DNA from: Darksidea phi | Taxonomy: Eukaryota; Ascomycota; Dothideomycetes; Pleosporales; Lentitheciaceae | Direction: 5' to 3' | DNA length: 64,000 nt | Assembly: GCA_030770425.1 (NCBI GenBank) | Contig: JASJFT010000100.1 | Coordinates: 62,001 to 126,000, forward strand | Shown here: positions 32,524 to 45,876 of the stretch, piece after piece | How positions within the stretch are numbered: the stretch's first letter is position 1 | Layout of the letters: each line of letters begins with the position of its first letter | Notes under the pieces: generated by a model | What the model was told of the DNA's origin: nothing | What the model saw: only the letters and a program-made list of their open reading frames with translations | Database searches by the model: none | Made by a program: the position numbers and the translations under genes

Positions 32524-34950
32524 GTTGTACACAACGTCTTTCGACTTCTGCAACCCAACGAGCATACAAGAGACGTCAAAGGAGCGACAAGAGAGGGTGC
32601 AATCGAAAAGAAAACAAAGAGGAGCGCCGATCAAGCACCGGGCACGGAGGCCAGGAGTACTTGTAGGGGACCGCCGTTTAAAGAAGGGAGCCCCGGGCGG
32701 AACGGCGCAATAAGGTCCAAGAAGTCAATGTGTAGCTCACCCAGTCACGCCTGGACCTGGCTTTGCGGCTACTGAAATTAGGTGTCGGAGCCGACAGAGC
32801 AGCAGTGAAGCCGTGGGATATCGGGATCTCTCGAGGCTCACCGAGACGGAGTCGCGTTGGTTCCAAAAGGGTAGTGAAGCGTGCTGTTAGACCAGCGCCG
32901 TTGCTGAACAGCTCACCCGTCAAAACGTCAAAACGGCAAAGCGGGCACCCACGACTCCAGCGACGCCCCGGGCGTCCCTTCGCGCCTCCTCATTTTACCA
33001 TGACTGATAAGAACGATAACGTGTGCATCTTCATTCCTCGTCCGCATATCGGAGGCGAGCTGCAGCTGTTGCGCGACCATTTTCCGGGATATTGGTGGGA
33101 GCGAGGGAGAGAGCGTCATGCCGTGACCCCCCCGTAAGGGACCCCTTGCATGTCAAGAAAATGCCGTCTGGCTAGCCTGACTGTCTTGGAAAGCCAAGAA
33201 GACGCTATTGCGAGAGCCGCGAATTCTAAACCTGACTGAAGACTGCGACCGCGCGATGTTAGACAATATTCGCTTAGCAGACAGGGTATATCGGGAGGTC
33301 GGGAGGATTCTGTCGTAGCGAACATGCATGGCGATCCGACGATCGCGACCACGCCTCATAAACTTACGTTGAACCCTTTTCAATGTGGTTATTTACACCG
33401 CTCATCGTCGAAGTGTGAATCCACAGCCGCAGCAGCAGCAAGACGCACGACTCGCCCCCTAAGACGTCAAGCCACGCTATTACTATGATAAAACACTCAC
33501 TCCCTGGCTGTCCAATCGGTCCATGCTCCATGACTGGGCCCGGCACCGTTATGCATTATGCGCATCACCGAAGGCCCAATTTCAAGACCGAATTGCGAGC
33601 ACGTCGGTGCGAATACAAATAAGGAGTCGTCGATGAACACCATTGTTCATCACGGATCAACAGTCTCATCACGGGGATACCCCACATTCACTTCTCCGGA
33701 GGTAGATGCGTCGATAACGGGGTTCAATTTGACCCTCCAGCCGAGAAAAATGGGGAGAGAACTTGCGAGAGCCTTTTCGTATATACTAGCGAATCGTTAG
33801 CCAATGTGCAGTCCAATCCGTCATAGCGGATCCCCAGCTTCCAAACAAATTTTTCCATGCTCCTAAGCGGATATACACAACTTCGCTACCGTCTTCCCCG
33901 TCCCACTGGCACAACCTCATCTGCTTCGCGACACTTGTCTTGTATGACATTCCTCCGACCCTACGCTAATGACTACAATTACTACGCCTCTACCCAAATC
34001 CGCAGCTTCGTCATCACCAATATCATGTCCACGTTACCCTACAGACCGTCCTTTCGATTCTCATTCCAACCGTCTACCTATTTAAATCTCGCCCCGCTAA
34101 ACATCTTCATATGCTAGTCACCTCCTTCACCATCCACCCTCCATCCTTCTCTCATCCTATATATATCGCACGGCCTACTCCGCCCACATACAACCCATCC
34201 AATCCAATCCAACTCGACGCTTCGAATATCCACCCTCCATTTCTTTAGAATCATCTTTCCAAGAAGCACACCAGACCATCGAACTATCCCAGCACAGTAA
34301 TCACCCAACTCCAAAAGATCCAAAGGAAATTTCTAACAAGAATGCGCGTGCACATCAGCCCTCGGGTCTAGAACCTACTATACGTCCTAGGTTAAACGAG
34401 AAGGGGCGCCAGAAAAAGAAATTGCTCTCGCAAGGAGAAATCTACATACTATATACCAGGAACCAGTCTAACAGCGCCTCAGGACGTGAGATGTTGGTCT
34501 CCGCGGGAGGCCGAAGGCGTTAGGCAACAAAACAACGCAAACACACAATCAACGAAAAGCGCAAACAAAGCCGATATCATCGCATAAGATTCTCATCTAT
34601 AATGACACAGACAACCCGCTCTTACTACAAAAGCAGAGGTTCAACACCGACAAGGAGTGTAAAAGGGGGTAGGGTAATATCCAACACGAAAAAGAAAGCA
34701 AAACGCCTTCATCAAAATCGTCTGACAAATAGTACCCAAGTGTCCATGATCCCGGTCGTAGCTGCGTTTAAAATTTTCTCGTAATGCACGCCTGCCTTTC
34801 TGAAACGAAAAGCCACCTATCGCCGATATCGTAATCCAAACCGACCCCAAAAGCCGATCCTCTTTCCCAAACGCCAAGGATATCTTCCAAACAGACGGCA
34901 TACCAAGGACTCTATGTCGACCCATCATTCGTTCGTCTGGGGGTATCAAA
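32524..34950. other. 2.4-kb intergenic region
   Basis: No ORF has a domain or convincing splicing. The stretch 33840..34330 is pyrimidine-rich on the plus strand. It includes the GH16 promoter side and probably the 3' UTR of the RasGEF gene. Nothing else seen. Confidence 0.4.
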
Positions 34951-37900
34951 TCACAAGAATCCAGACTCGGATAGCAACCTATAGGGAGAAATGGGTTAGG
35001 AACTCTCTAATAACCTGACCGGCTTGAGTAGAGACGAACCTTGCAATCTTCTCGTCCTCACGTTCTCTTGGCTCCACTTGCAGACTCAGCTCGTACATCT
35101 CATGCACGTCACCCGCCGACTGCATGTTTGTCAAGATATAGTCTTGCAGCTCGGGAACCGGCTGTAGCGGGTAGGGCACATTCTGGTACTGCTGGATGTC
35201 GCGGATCACCTCGGCTGTCTTTGCGCGCTTGCCAAAGTTGATGAGGTTGGTCTTCTTGATCAAAGAAGGGATTCCGTCTTCGATGAAGGTCAGATCAGTC
35301 AGGTAGACACCTTTGCACGTCAGCCAGTGTAGAGAGAAACTGTACGAGTGATTTTACCAAAGAAGGGAATGCACGGTGGGTTCGCCTTATGCAACGTTTC
35401 TCGATAGTCGGCAAAGTTCTTGGTGCTACCCATGAGCTTGCGCATGCTCTCAAGAGTAGCCATCGACCGTGCGTTCACCGCGGTCCACGTCCGATTCAGG
35501 CGATGGATAGGCGCGGTGCCAAGAGCAGAGATGATGGAGGTGAGCGTCGAGAAGTTGTTCAGCGCGCGGCATTTCTGGAAATTTTTGTTAGACTGGACTG
35601 ATCCAAACGATACTGCAGATACACTCACATCCGCCACGTTTACAAAGTGTTTGATGACGATGACTCTTCGCTTCACGTCCTGCTGGGTGAGGATCATCTG
35701 CGCGACCCAGTTTGTCAATTGGTTCGAGTGCAGGATAAGCGCTTTCACGTTGGGAGCCGCGTCAGGTTCGCCGGGTGCGAGTTTCTTGTTCCACGTCTTG
35801 TTGAGACATTCGGTAGGCCGGATCTTGCCATAAAGTCTTGATTCGATGATGGTAAGTTGGCGTGCGAACTCGGTAGGATCGATGTCGAGGAACTTCAGCT
35901 TCTTCATGTGTTTGGGCAGAATCGGCTGTGGTGTCTGCGAGGTCAGTGTGAGAACCATCCGCTTCGTCGGCATATCCGGGCCACGAGATCGCTGCTCGAC
36001 TGATGTCATCAGAGGTGCTGCACCAGGGGTGCTGGTCGTTGCGACATGGTCTTTGGCGAAGTTGTACACCCTCTGGATCAGTATTCTGGCCTCCTCGTCA
36101 TTGCCCTCCATCCAGTAGTTGTCAAACCAACTCTTCAAAATGTTGACAACGCGGAACCGGATTGGCTTCTGCTTCTTGTCGACCCACACCTGGTAATCTT
36201 CTTTTGCCAGCCCCGGCGGGGGCTGTATGCTCCACCTCTTTACCAGCATCTCGAAAAGCTCCGAAGCCGTGGTAAACGATCGGTAGGTAAGAAGGAAGGT
36301 GTTGTTGAAAGCTGGGTCGAGACGATCGTGCCGAGTGAGCTGCTCAACGAGTCCCTGAAGTGTTCCTCCGCGAAGCTGAGGAGGGTTCGCTTTGCCGTCG
36401 TAGGAGATCTCCCCCTCGTGGTCGAGACGGAGAAAATCTGGTATTTCCTCAGCGGTGGTCTGTTGATGAACAGGAACGACCTCTCCAAAGAACTCTGTGA
36501 GGTTCTTGGTACGGTTGGCACTTCTAATGGGCTCAACTTTCTCCTCGAGCGACGTACCCTCGCTGTATGTGTGCGACTGGGGGATGTCTTTCAGCAACGG
36601 CCTGACACCTCCCGACCCTCCCCTATTGTGCGAGTTCGGAACTTCACTCTCTGTGTTCCTTCGAGGGTCGTTCCGCGGTGCCACATCCGCGATGGGCGCT
36701 GCTTCCAAAAGATGCTGGAGAAGACCGTATTGCTGCACGATGCTTGTCTCCAAGTCTCGCGATACAGACCGGCAAGCAAGGATTCGATCTTCTAATGAGT
36801 CTCCACGGGCCTCCGCCCACTCGTCTGCCAGAGGCGCAGCAACGCTCTGACAACAAATAACCAATTCCGAGACCAAATCATAGACTCTTTGTTTTTGCGT
36901 GCTGAATTCACCCAGCTGCTGTCCCTGGATGGTTGAGCTGAACACGGAGAGATTAATGGACTCGACGGTGGAAATCCAGGGACGGCAGACATCCAGCACC
37001 TTCCCGCCGAGGTTGCAGACGCTATCGCCGATGATCTGGTGCCGATGTGGAGTGATGATCTTGTCACGAACGATTAGCTGTTCGTCTAGTCTGCGGATAC
37101 TCGAAACGATCAATCGCTTCAGGTCTTCGAGTCGTTCCAGGACACGGGAGTCCAGCTTCACTGTGGGTTCGACTAATGGCTCATAGTCGTCTTGGTCGAT
37201 AAAAGACATGGAGGTGGCAGGGTCGTGGGCATCTATGCCGTTGTTGTGCCAGTTACCACCAACATTGCTGCCAACGACGAAGCCGGGCACAAGCCGGGGG
37301 ATGTCCTCGCCACGCTGTTGCCGAGCTACTTCTACGAAGCCGTAGACGCCGTTGAGCACGCCATCGGCTTCCTTGAGACACTTGGAGTATGAGTCCGGCG
37401 GAGGGAAGTCTGAGGCGGCGATATGGGAAGACAGGACCAACTTGGAGAACCGTGACATGGTCTCCCGGAAGTGGGGGTAGAGGGCTTTGTTGGTGGAGAT
37501 GATGGAGGGGTTGCCTGAGTGGTTGTCGGTGGTGCCCGAGCCAGCAGCGAGGAGCAGCCGCAGATGGTCGGAGATATCTTCCGCTCTCTTCACGAATTCG
37601 GAGCGGTCGCTATTGCTGATGGCCTGGCGGTAGCGCTCGACGGCTCGCCGCATGTCCTCCACCATGCGGTTCCATGTAAGCGGTACGGGGTTGATACCAT
37701 CGTAGAACCTACGCGGCATGGCGCGAGCGATGGGTGAGGCGCCCGCGGGGTTGTTAGCAAAAGAAGTGGCAGAAGTGCCGAGCGCGGGGGTGTTGGCGAC
37801 TGAGAAACTCGTACCGTTTGCATCATTGCTTCTGGCAAACGACGAAGCAGCATTGATTGAATCGATAGAGGTGGCCGGCGAGACGCCGTCAGACAGCCTC

Positions 37901-38603
37901 TTCCTCCCGGACTAATCGGGCATGTGAGTAGCGTGCTGTAGAATGAGGATGCGGTACTTACCAGAGAGCTGTTGGAGCCCATCATGCCCGGGCCTTCAAA
38001 GTCCGACGCAGAATTCTCATCATCGGTATCTTCCACATTGTAGCCCGAGGCTAGCAGCTCTGGCGGGGGCCGCGTCGACTCGGGTATAAAGACGTTGACG
38101 CGGTCTCGGGGGCCGCTCTCGTTGGCGGAGGGCGTCTCGAGGGGCAGCTCCATGGTGCTAACACCGGTGAGGGTGTTGAAGTAGAACAGTCTGCCGTCCG
38201 GCGTGGCCTGGGGTATCCAGAAGGCGGCCTCCTCCTCTTTGGTGCTTTCGTTCCTTTCAATTGGCAGCACGGTGTCGTTGCCATTCACCGACTCGCCGTC
38301 CGAGTTGGTGTAGTCGGTGCCGCCCAGTGACTGCGTGTCGTGGTCGTCATCCAAGTCGGCTCCGTTGCGCTCGTCCTCGGGCTCGTCGGTGGGGCGGGTG
38401 ACGACGGCGCAGTAGTTGCTGGGGAACCAGCCTCGCACGCCGTTTATCACGCCGTCCCACCAGCCGCTCTCCAGCTGTGTGATGACCTGTATGATGTCGC
38501 CCTGGCGGAAGCTCAAGCTGGTGCGGTCGTCGGCGTCGTAGTCGTACAGGGCGCGCACATACATACTCCCGGGGGGCGGGACGGTTCCGGTGAGGCCGTT
38601 CAT
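34951..38603 (-). CDS. Cdc25-family Ras guanine-nucleotide exchange factor (SH3-WW-RasGEF)
   Basis: Exons 37962..38603, 35629..37911, 35358..35574, 35040..35310 and 34951..34978, with introns of 50, 54, 47 and 61 bp, give 1,146 residues. The last exon encodes only LLSESGFL after a split Arg, the usual end of this family. SH3 domain at 15-68 ([36 protein letters not shown]), WW-like motif near 126-154 ([19 protein letters not shown]), RasGEF_N from about 705 ([25 protein letters not shown]), catalytic domain from about 880 ([60 protein letters not shown]). It exchanges GDP for GTP on Ras at the membrane and acts upstream of cAMP/PKA signalling in fungi (family knowledge). Highly conserved, so the frame is secure. 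Confidence 0.95.
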
Positions 38604-39191
38604 GGCGGAAGGCGCGAGGGTGGTAGAGAGCGAGGACGTTCCTCCTGAGCCCGCAAGTATCGCAAGTACCGCAAGTAGACGCGGCCCTTGTGTAGGCCTC
38701 GCGCTCTGCAGTGGACGCGAGCAGCCCCAGATATGTTTGCGTTCGGCGTCGTATTGCCAGGGTCCGCGCGCGCAGATGATTGGGCTGGAAGAACACCGCC
38801 GGGGCGCTTCGATGTGAATTAGACCGCTCCCATTCGCGCCAGCCAAAGCGACGCAGCGAATAGGCCGTGCAAATGGGCGTGTCGTGAGGAAGGGGGAGCG
38901 AGGGTATGGCGAGCGAGGCAGCAACGGCGCAGGAGGGGGACGAGATGGGGTTGTGAGACGGCCGCAGGATCGCTGCGGGTTGGAGACCGGACCTCACACC
39001 GCGCACGTGACGCTGTGGATAAAGCCGTGTCTTGTTGACTGCCCAGGGCCTACCTTGCACAATATGCTGGCATTATATGGGGCGGATGGCTTGCATGGGT
39101 TGCATCACGCTCATTTGCATGCTATCTATACTATAGTAATGCATAATACACGCCTACAACCATAGGTAGTGTGTGTCAGCTTGAGCTCTTC

Positions 39192-39239
39192 GCTGCTGGT
39201 GGTGGTGGTGGTGGTGGTGCTGCTGCTGCTGCTGCTGCC
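39192..39239 (+). repeat. (GGT)n(GCT)n trinucleotide microsatellite
   Basis: A run of GGT/GTG triplets followed by a run of GCT triplets, about 48 bp, noncoding. Confidence 0.92.
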
Positions 39240-40932
39240 TTCAAACAAAAAAGTCGTCTTTCAGGGCAACCTGTCAAAATGCCAACTCGCCCGCAAAAAC
39301 AGAACACGGCTGGGCTGGGGTCCAGTTAGCTGAGAAACACGAACCCCGCCATTAATCCGCGACTCTCTATGTGTGGACGGAGCCGCGTCCGAGCCTGGCA
39401 GTGTTAAGAGTCGCGACCGGCAAGCCTTCCTTGAGCCTGCTGGCCACGTCTTGCCCCGACCACACCCTCTTCTGGGCACGCTATCGACCATGGTCTGGAG
39501 TTAGTCTGCTGAGAGCGAGATGGTTTGACTTGGACGAAGACCTAGATCCCACACCAGGTATAGCTCGTCGCGTGGAAGCGGTTGTGCCCACTCTGCGCCT
39601 GTGGGCTTGAGGCCGGACACTAACCCTTTGGAGTCGTCGCCATTCGGAGCGTGGCTGTTAGGCGGCAGCATATTCCTAGGGCAGCCTCTCACGCGTGGAT
39701 GTAGGCTCTCCGGAACTACGGCTGGTGAGATCCACACGTGGGCACACGCGAGGGATGATGCCACTGCGCCGCTGGGAGAAAAGGAGAAAATATCCGCCTC
39801 GACCAACGAACACCACCGCGCGGCTCAACCAACCTCGCAACGTGGGTGTTTCCCGTGGCCATGGCCAAGGAGCTATGATCCGCCGCGTGTGGACAGGCCA
39901 GCGACTTGAAACCGGGAGCGCAGAGCGGCGCCGTCTTCTGGAGCATTACGGGATGCGTGTTAGCGCGGGGGGTCCTGACGCAAAAGCGACCCCTCCCTAT
40001 TGATAACAACGAAAAGGAGGGGCTCGATGCCGTTGGGAAGACATTCCCATTGCGCACAAAAGCCGCGGTGAGGACGGCGAGCTGTCATCCTACCGGCGAC
40101 CAGGCTCGGCTTGATATCGACGCCTCGATGCGTGCGCAGCTCTTTTTCCGCGGTCATGGCACGTCCAGGATCAAGGTCGATTCGTGATCCCTGGAGACGA
40201 GCGGGGCACAACAGCGGCGACGCCAAATTGCTGGCCAGGGTGGCACGAGGGATGGATCGGGGTGCAGCCCGTCTGAGGCCGTTTGGTGTTCTTGTCCCAC
40301 CATGGTAGGAAGAGGAGATGCCAGACACGCAAAGAAACATGCCCCTCATGGTCAGCCTCGGCGTCTCCAATGCGAAGGCCGGCAGAGCTTCTGAGCGCTT
40401 TATGCAGCGCTGGGCGGCAGCTCGACTGAGTGGGTCCGGGGAAGCGCATCCGCTAGGAACGAGTAAGAAGCCGCCGATCGGTCCCGGAAGGTCGCTGAAA
40501 TTGCCCGGCTCTGTTGGTGGTGAAGTTCAGAGCTTCGACTAGCCAGACGACGCCCCTTTTCGTCGCCGTCGTCATCGACACCTGGTATGAGAGTGGGCTG
40601 GTGGGGAGGGAGGGGGACAAAGCACCCGCCCGAAGCCAGAGGGAATTGACGCGAACAGTTGGCGGAAGGCGGTGTGAATATGCAGCTGGCAAAGAAGACG
40701 GACGACGCGTCTAAGACGAAGGGGCATAGAGAACCCATACCGCTCTTTCTCACGCAGGGTGACCGCGCATATGGAGAGCGTGATGGTTCGTCGCTAGCTC
40801 AAAAGGTACAAACCCACGGCGCAGAGGCACGGCAATTGGATGAGGAGCTGCCATGTTGCAACTGCAGCTGCAGCTGCAGGCGAGATATCTTCCGTCCGAT
40901 GGCAAGGCTGTGTGGCTTGGGAGAGGGAGAGG

Positions 40933-40969
40933 TTGTGTGTGTGGTGTGTGGTGTGTGGTGTGTGGTGTC
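40933..40969 (+). repeat. GTGTGTG-G simple repeat
   Basis: Repeated GTGTGTGG-type units, noncoding. Confidence 0.85.
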
Positions 40970-41558
40970 GGCGGTCGCGATGTGCGAGTGAGGGGAGCTC
41001 AGAGCTCCAACCCCGCCGTCAACGTCGTTGAACGTCACAGTCTGGTGGTGACGGGCTCCGCCGCGCATGCACCCAGTGATAGCCAACGGCAGCGTAAAAT
41101 AACACAGAGCCGCTCCCGCGGTGGAGCGATGCGCACGGCGGACGTGGCACGGGGGGGCTCCCAGCCCGCAGCCTCACTTCCAGCCACACGGTGGCCACGA
41201 TTTCTGGAGTCTTACCTAAGTCAGTCGTACCCCTCCGACGACTGGTCCCCCCCCAAGTGCCCCCTAAATATCCAGTCTCGCTAAGCTTCTCTGCCCGCCC
41301 GCCTTCACGTCCCATCAACCCTCCCGTTCACTCTCCCATTATTTTCCATCTCGCCTTGCGCAGTCGTCCATCGCTCGCTGCAGGTGCTCCGCCGGAACGA
41401 CCGGTCCTCGATTCACATGCGAAGCCCATCGACGCACGGAATGCCCATCGATCCGCCTTCCATCCGCACGCAACCCGCCCTTTAACGCCTTCGCGCACGC
41501 GGTCGGCTCGACAGCTCCATCTACGAGAGAGAATCTTGCAGTAGAGAGACGCACCTGC

Positions 41559-44210
41559 ATGCCCGCCGCCGCCGCCGATATGACTACGGCTACCGCCACG
41601 TCGTCGCCTGCCGTCCGCAAGACCGGCTCAGCCCCCGAAAAGAAGTACAAATGCCAGTTCTGCAATCGCGCCTTCAGCAGGAGCGAGCACCGCAGCCGGC
41701 ACGAACGATCGCGTGAGTGGTTTCCTTTACTGTGATGGAGAGTGTGTCGTGCGTGTCAAGCTCGCGATTATTTATTGATGCGGGACCCGTCGCGAGGCAG
41801 CGCGCTGCGGGGAAGGTCGACACCGTTGCTAACTGCCCCTCATCAACAGACACCAAAGAACGCCCGTTCAAATGCCACAAATGCCGCAGCACCTTTGTGC
41901 GCCGCGACCTGCTGCTGCGACACGACCGCACCGTACACGCCAAGGACGGCGGCGTGCCGCTCACCAGCGAAGTCAAGCGCCGCACCGCCACGAAAGCGCC
42001 AGACGTGGCCGCGTCAGGCCCCTCCAAGAGCTCCATGTCGCTGGACGCAAGCACGCTGGAGCATATCGAGGCCGACAACGATGAGATGGTCGATATCGAG
42101 ACGGCTGCGATGCTGATGACCGACTTCCGCACCAAGGCTATGGCCAGCCAAGAGCCCGAGTTGGCCACTGAGGCGCCCGACATCATCTCGCCCAATGGCC
42201 CCTCGATGATGGACTCCGTCTCCTATCCTGCGCCTGGCCAGATGTCGCTGCCGCAGATGCCCTGGGGCGATTCCATGGTGCCCGAGTCGAAGACGCATCC
42301 CGGCTCGCAGGACACACACCCCGCCTTCAATGGCGCGAGCGCCCTCAGTTCGCACCCACACCAGCTGCCGCCTCTGATGGAGCGACAAATGTCGGGCAGC
42401 GATGCGCTTCCGCCCACCTTCCGATCGGGTATGAACAGCTCTGCCCCTGGCGTTGACCTTGGGACACCCGGTGCTCTCTCACCTTACCCAGGCATGCTGG
42501 GCCCCGTATCGCCCGTTGACTACCGCAGGTCGCCGGGCCCGAGCCAGGCTTTGATGATGACGAGGGCCCCTCAAGTAGAGTCGGACGAGCAGTGCGCGAA
42601 GATTGTCGAGAACATCAAGCAGTACGACAGTGAGAATGCGCTCATGGCCACGTTCCACCTACCCAGCCTGAGCACCCTAAACCGGCTACTCAAGACGTAC
42701 TTTGACCTGTTCCATCACCACCTGCCTTTCCTGCATCCGGCGACCTTTCAGCCCACCAAAGTCCCTGCGCCGCTGCTCCTCGCCGTGCTATCGATTGGCG
42801 CCCTGTACATCTTCGACCAAGACCAAGCGTACATGCTCCACATTGGTTCGAAAGTCCTTGTCAACCAGTTTTTGCAGAACAAGGAGAACTTCAGCTCCAG
42901 GAAATGCCCACTGTGGACCATGCAAAGTACCCTGGTAAATATGACTTTTGCCAGCTGGAGCGGCGATCCCAAGGGGCTCGAGTGGGCTTGCTCGATCAAG
43001 AGTTTACTAGCCAACATGGTGGCAGGTAACCGGTACGAACTCAAGCTTCGCTGCGAGGCGCGAGAGGGTGCACAGCCAAGTCATGAGGAATGGATTGTTG
43101 ACGAGCAGTGTCGACGAACCTATTACGCCGTGTACATTTTCTTCGGCTTGATGACACTGACTTACAACCATACGCCTGCTATGGGATTCAACGAGTTCGA
43201 CACTCTTGAACTGCCTTCATCGGAGTCGCTTTGGACCATGGAGGTATCCGATGAGGAGTCGTGGCGTGAGAGCATCGCAGCTTCCAAGATCATCACCTTC
43301 CGCCAAGCCCACGACAACCTTTTTCAGGGAGAGACGGCCCGGTACAGCGCTTTTGCTACCCGTGTCATGATCAATGCTCTGTTCCTCGAGGTGTGGTACC
43401 ACAAACGGAGCCCTGAAGCACTTCAGGATGTTGTGACAGAGTACAAGCTCAGGCTTGCGCTAGAGACGTGGGAGAAATCCCTCGACCTCTGCGAGCCTGA
43501 GACGGTTGTTGTTCAGCTTAGTGCACCCCACAAAGGTCACCCGCTGATCTTCAATGCCATGGCCATGTACAGGAACACTAAGACGCGCCTCGTTGTAGAT
43601 CTGAAGTCAGTCCAGGAAGCGCTCCGCTATCACGACTCATACGAGGTTGCTGCGGCCATGACGAATGCGCGTGACAAGGTCCAGCGATCTCAGGAAATGA
43701 TCAAGGTGATCCAGGAGTGCTTCGACTGCATCGAAGTCGCAGCTGTGCAAGGCATTCGCTGGGTGGCGAGGACCTCGGCCACCAACTGGAGTATCGAACA
43801 TCCTCTCACCGGGATGGATCTCATGGTCATCCTCACGCTTTGGCTCTACCGTCTGGAACACGACGAAGAGCCTGCTACTGAGGAAGAACTGGCCATGTAC
43901 AACAAGCTTCGCAACCTGTTTGACGATGACTCTGTGGACGTTTACGGCGCCAAACTGAGTTCCACCGTCGCACGCCTCTGGGGAAGCATGATTGACGAGG
44001 TTGTGGTTTGGGGGTATGTACCCTCGCAAACAAGCACTATGACAAATGCTAACCTTCCTCAGCATCACCAAACTCATGGGCGAAGCCTTCAAACTCCACT
44101 CTCAGGCCCTCGTGGGCTACGAAGACGCCATGTCAGAACGCTCCGGATCCGCCACGCCTTCTATGGCTGCCGGTGGTGTCCAAGTGCTCGAGATGCAGAT
44201 GGCGTATTAA
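41559..44210 (+). CDS. C2H2 zinc-finger transcription factor with fungal_trans domain
   Basis: Exons 41559..41712, 41850..44013 and 44063..44210, with introns of 137 and 49 bp (phases 1 and 2), give 821 residues. Finger 1 is CQFCNRAFSRSEHRSRHERSH (C32, C35, H48, H52), and its last His codon is split by intron 1. Finger 2 is CHKCRSTFVRRDLLLRHDRTVH (C60, C63, H76, H81). A Pro/Ser-rich spacer leads to the fungal_trans middle homology region (about 300-500: LLKTYFDLFHHHLPFLHPAT, LLLAVLSIGALYIFDQDQAY). The C-terminus after intron 2 is GITKLMGEAFKLHSQAL and ends with a stop in the spliced frame. A nuclear DNA-binding regulator; its target genes are unknown. Confidence 0.92.
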
Positions 44211-45125
44211 CGACTCTCACGATCTTCTCTTCTTGTCTCCACTTCACACTAGACTGGGCTTTGCATCTCCACCTCCCGTCATCTCCTTTCCTTGGAGCAT
44301 GTCCTGGAGTCGGGGTGTTTGCTATATTCTTTGCAGCATTCAAGTGCGACAATTTGTTCTTCTTCTGCTTATTTTTTCTCGTTTCAAGACTGGGGTAATA
44401 ACGGCGCATTGGGTGATCTAGGCGATTCCTATACACAGGTGGGCTCGGGCTCTCATCCACAGTCTGCGGGGGCCACACTAATACCTTTTCCACTTACTCA
44501 TACCCTCTCCTTTGTTGGACTATTTTTGGTGGCTGGCCCCGTGCGCTTCTGTTTCGCCCCGGTTCTGCTGCGACCTTCTCGTTGGCGCACATTTCCACTA
44601 ATTTCTGGTTTCTACTTGATCGTCTATTTCCTTGCTGCTCTGTTTCTTTTGGTCGATGGTTTTCTTACTGCATATACCATTTATTGTTTCATTTGGTGGC
44701 GACGGACGCAGGGGATAAATGGGAAGTAGAGATGAGCGATGAATAAGTGTGTCGCGGCGCGTATGGCTGAAAATAGTTCTGTATAAATACGTTTGATATG
44801 GTCTACACTTTTGCTTCCGTGAGATGTTGATTGTGATTTGGACCTATGAATGATGGGAACCAATTTTGCTCCAGCATTGAAGTTTAGTGACTGCCAAGAT
44901 TTCGCCAAGATACGCTAGTCCTGCACCCTCCGAAATTTTGAATTCGAGCTTGCACAGTACAGCTACCATCGACTGCCACACTCACGGGACCGTCACCATC
45001 GGGCAACTACGAGCGCCCACATTCTTATCGAAGCTCTTCAATTTTTACCCAGTGTGCATTTTCAAGCCCTCGCTGTCTGAACATACCCTCGCTACCGAGA
45101 ATATCCAAAGCCGTCACTATCCACA
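44211..45125. other. intergenic region / 3' UTR
   Basis: Pyrimidine-rich sequence after the regulator, with one long ORF (44292..44729) that begins 82 bp after the stop and has no domain. Probably 3' UTR. Nothing else seen. Confidence 0.45.
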
Positions 45126-45876
45126 ATGGGTTCAGAGAAGAAAGTCAAGGACAAGAAGGAGAAGAAGGAGAAGCGCTCCGAGGTCGACGGCGTGAAGAAG
45201 TCCAAGAAAGACAAGAAGGAGAAGAAACTCAAGCTCAACGGCGATGTCGCGGACGCGCTGGAGGCCGAGCTCGAGAAGGAGCCCGAGCAGTCGCTTGTGA
45301 GGGTGGTGGATGAGGTCGCAACGAGGGATGTTCCGCTCACTGCGCTTGTACCATTTGCCGAGCCGCTCGCTACAGATGCGAAGGAGGTTAAGAAGATTCT
45401 GAGGACGGTCAAGAAATGTGAGCCTCTCTGCACAAGCGTTTTAGCACGAGCGCAAGTACAATTCCGTGATAGACGTGCTAATATTACCTCCCACAGCCGC
45501 CAAAGCCAAAACCCTCCGTCGCGGCGTCAAAGAAGTAGTCAAATACCTCCGCAAAGCCACCACCAACGCCCCGCCTTCCTCCAATGTAGCAGACCCCATG
45601 GCCATCGTCATCATCGCCGCCGACATCTCCCCTATGGACGTCATCTCGCACATTCCTGTCCTCTGCGAAGACCACAACATCCCTTACATCTTCGTCAAAA
45701 GCCGCGCGGATCTCGGCGAAGCTAGCGCGACAAAGAGGCCTACGAGCGTAGTTTTGGTGGCTAAGGATAGGGGCGGCAAGAAAGAGGTGAAGGACGAGGA
45801 GAAGGCGGAGTGGGAGGAGGCGTGGGGCGGGTTGAGGGACATTGTTGTTAAGGCGAGTAAGACGGTTAAGAAATAA
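45126..45876 (+). CDS. NHP2: H/ACA snoRNP protein NHP2 (L7Ae family)
   Basis: Exons 45126..45417 and 45497..45876 around a 79-bp intron (GTGAGC...CACAG, phase 1) give 223 residues. A Lys-rich N-terminus (about 40 residues) precedes the L7Ae fold: LTALVPFAEPLATDAKEVKK, TLRRGVKEVVKYLRK, MAIVIIAADISPMDVISHIP, VLCEDHNIPYIFVKSRADLG, KRPTSVVLVAK. These match NHP2 rather than the ribosomal L7a or SNU13 relatives (DISPMDVISHIPVLCE). It binds the kink-turn-like part of H/ACA guide RNAs in the nucleolus for rRNA pseudouridylation. The N-terminal extension is longer than in yeast. Confidence 0.94.

Larger units (their letters stand above)
38604..41558. other. 3-kb divergent intergenic region
   Basis: It lies between the starts of the RasGEF gene and the C2H2 regulator. 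It has GC-rich, patchy simple sequence with overlapping short ORFs on both strands and no recognisable protein. It probably contains long promoters and 5' leaders for two regulatory genes, but I cannot place elements. Confidence 0.45.

Noticed and set aside
38604..38924. N-terminal extension of the RasGEF frame to 38924
   Set aside because: The extension is Arg/Ser/Pro-rich and not protein-like; the ATG at 38603 sits 12 codons before the SH3 domain.
44292..44729. 145-codon hydrophobic ORF after the C2H2 regulator
   Set aside because: It begins 82 bp after the stop in pyrimidine-rich sequence, which gives Phe/Leu-rich translation by chance; more likely 3' UTR.
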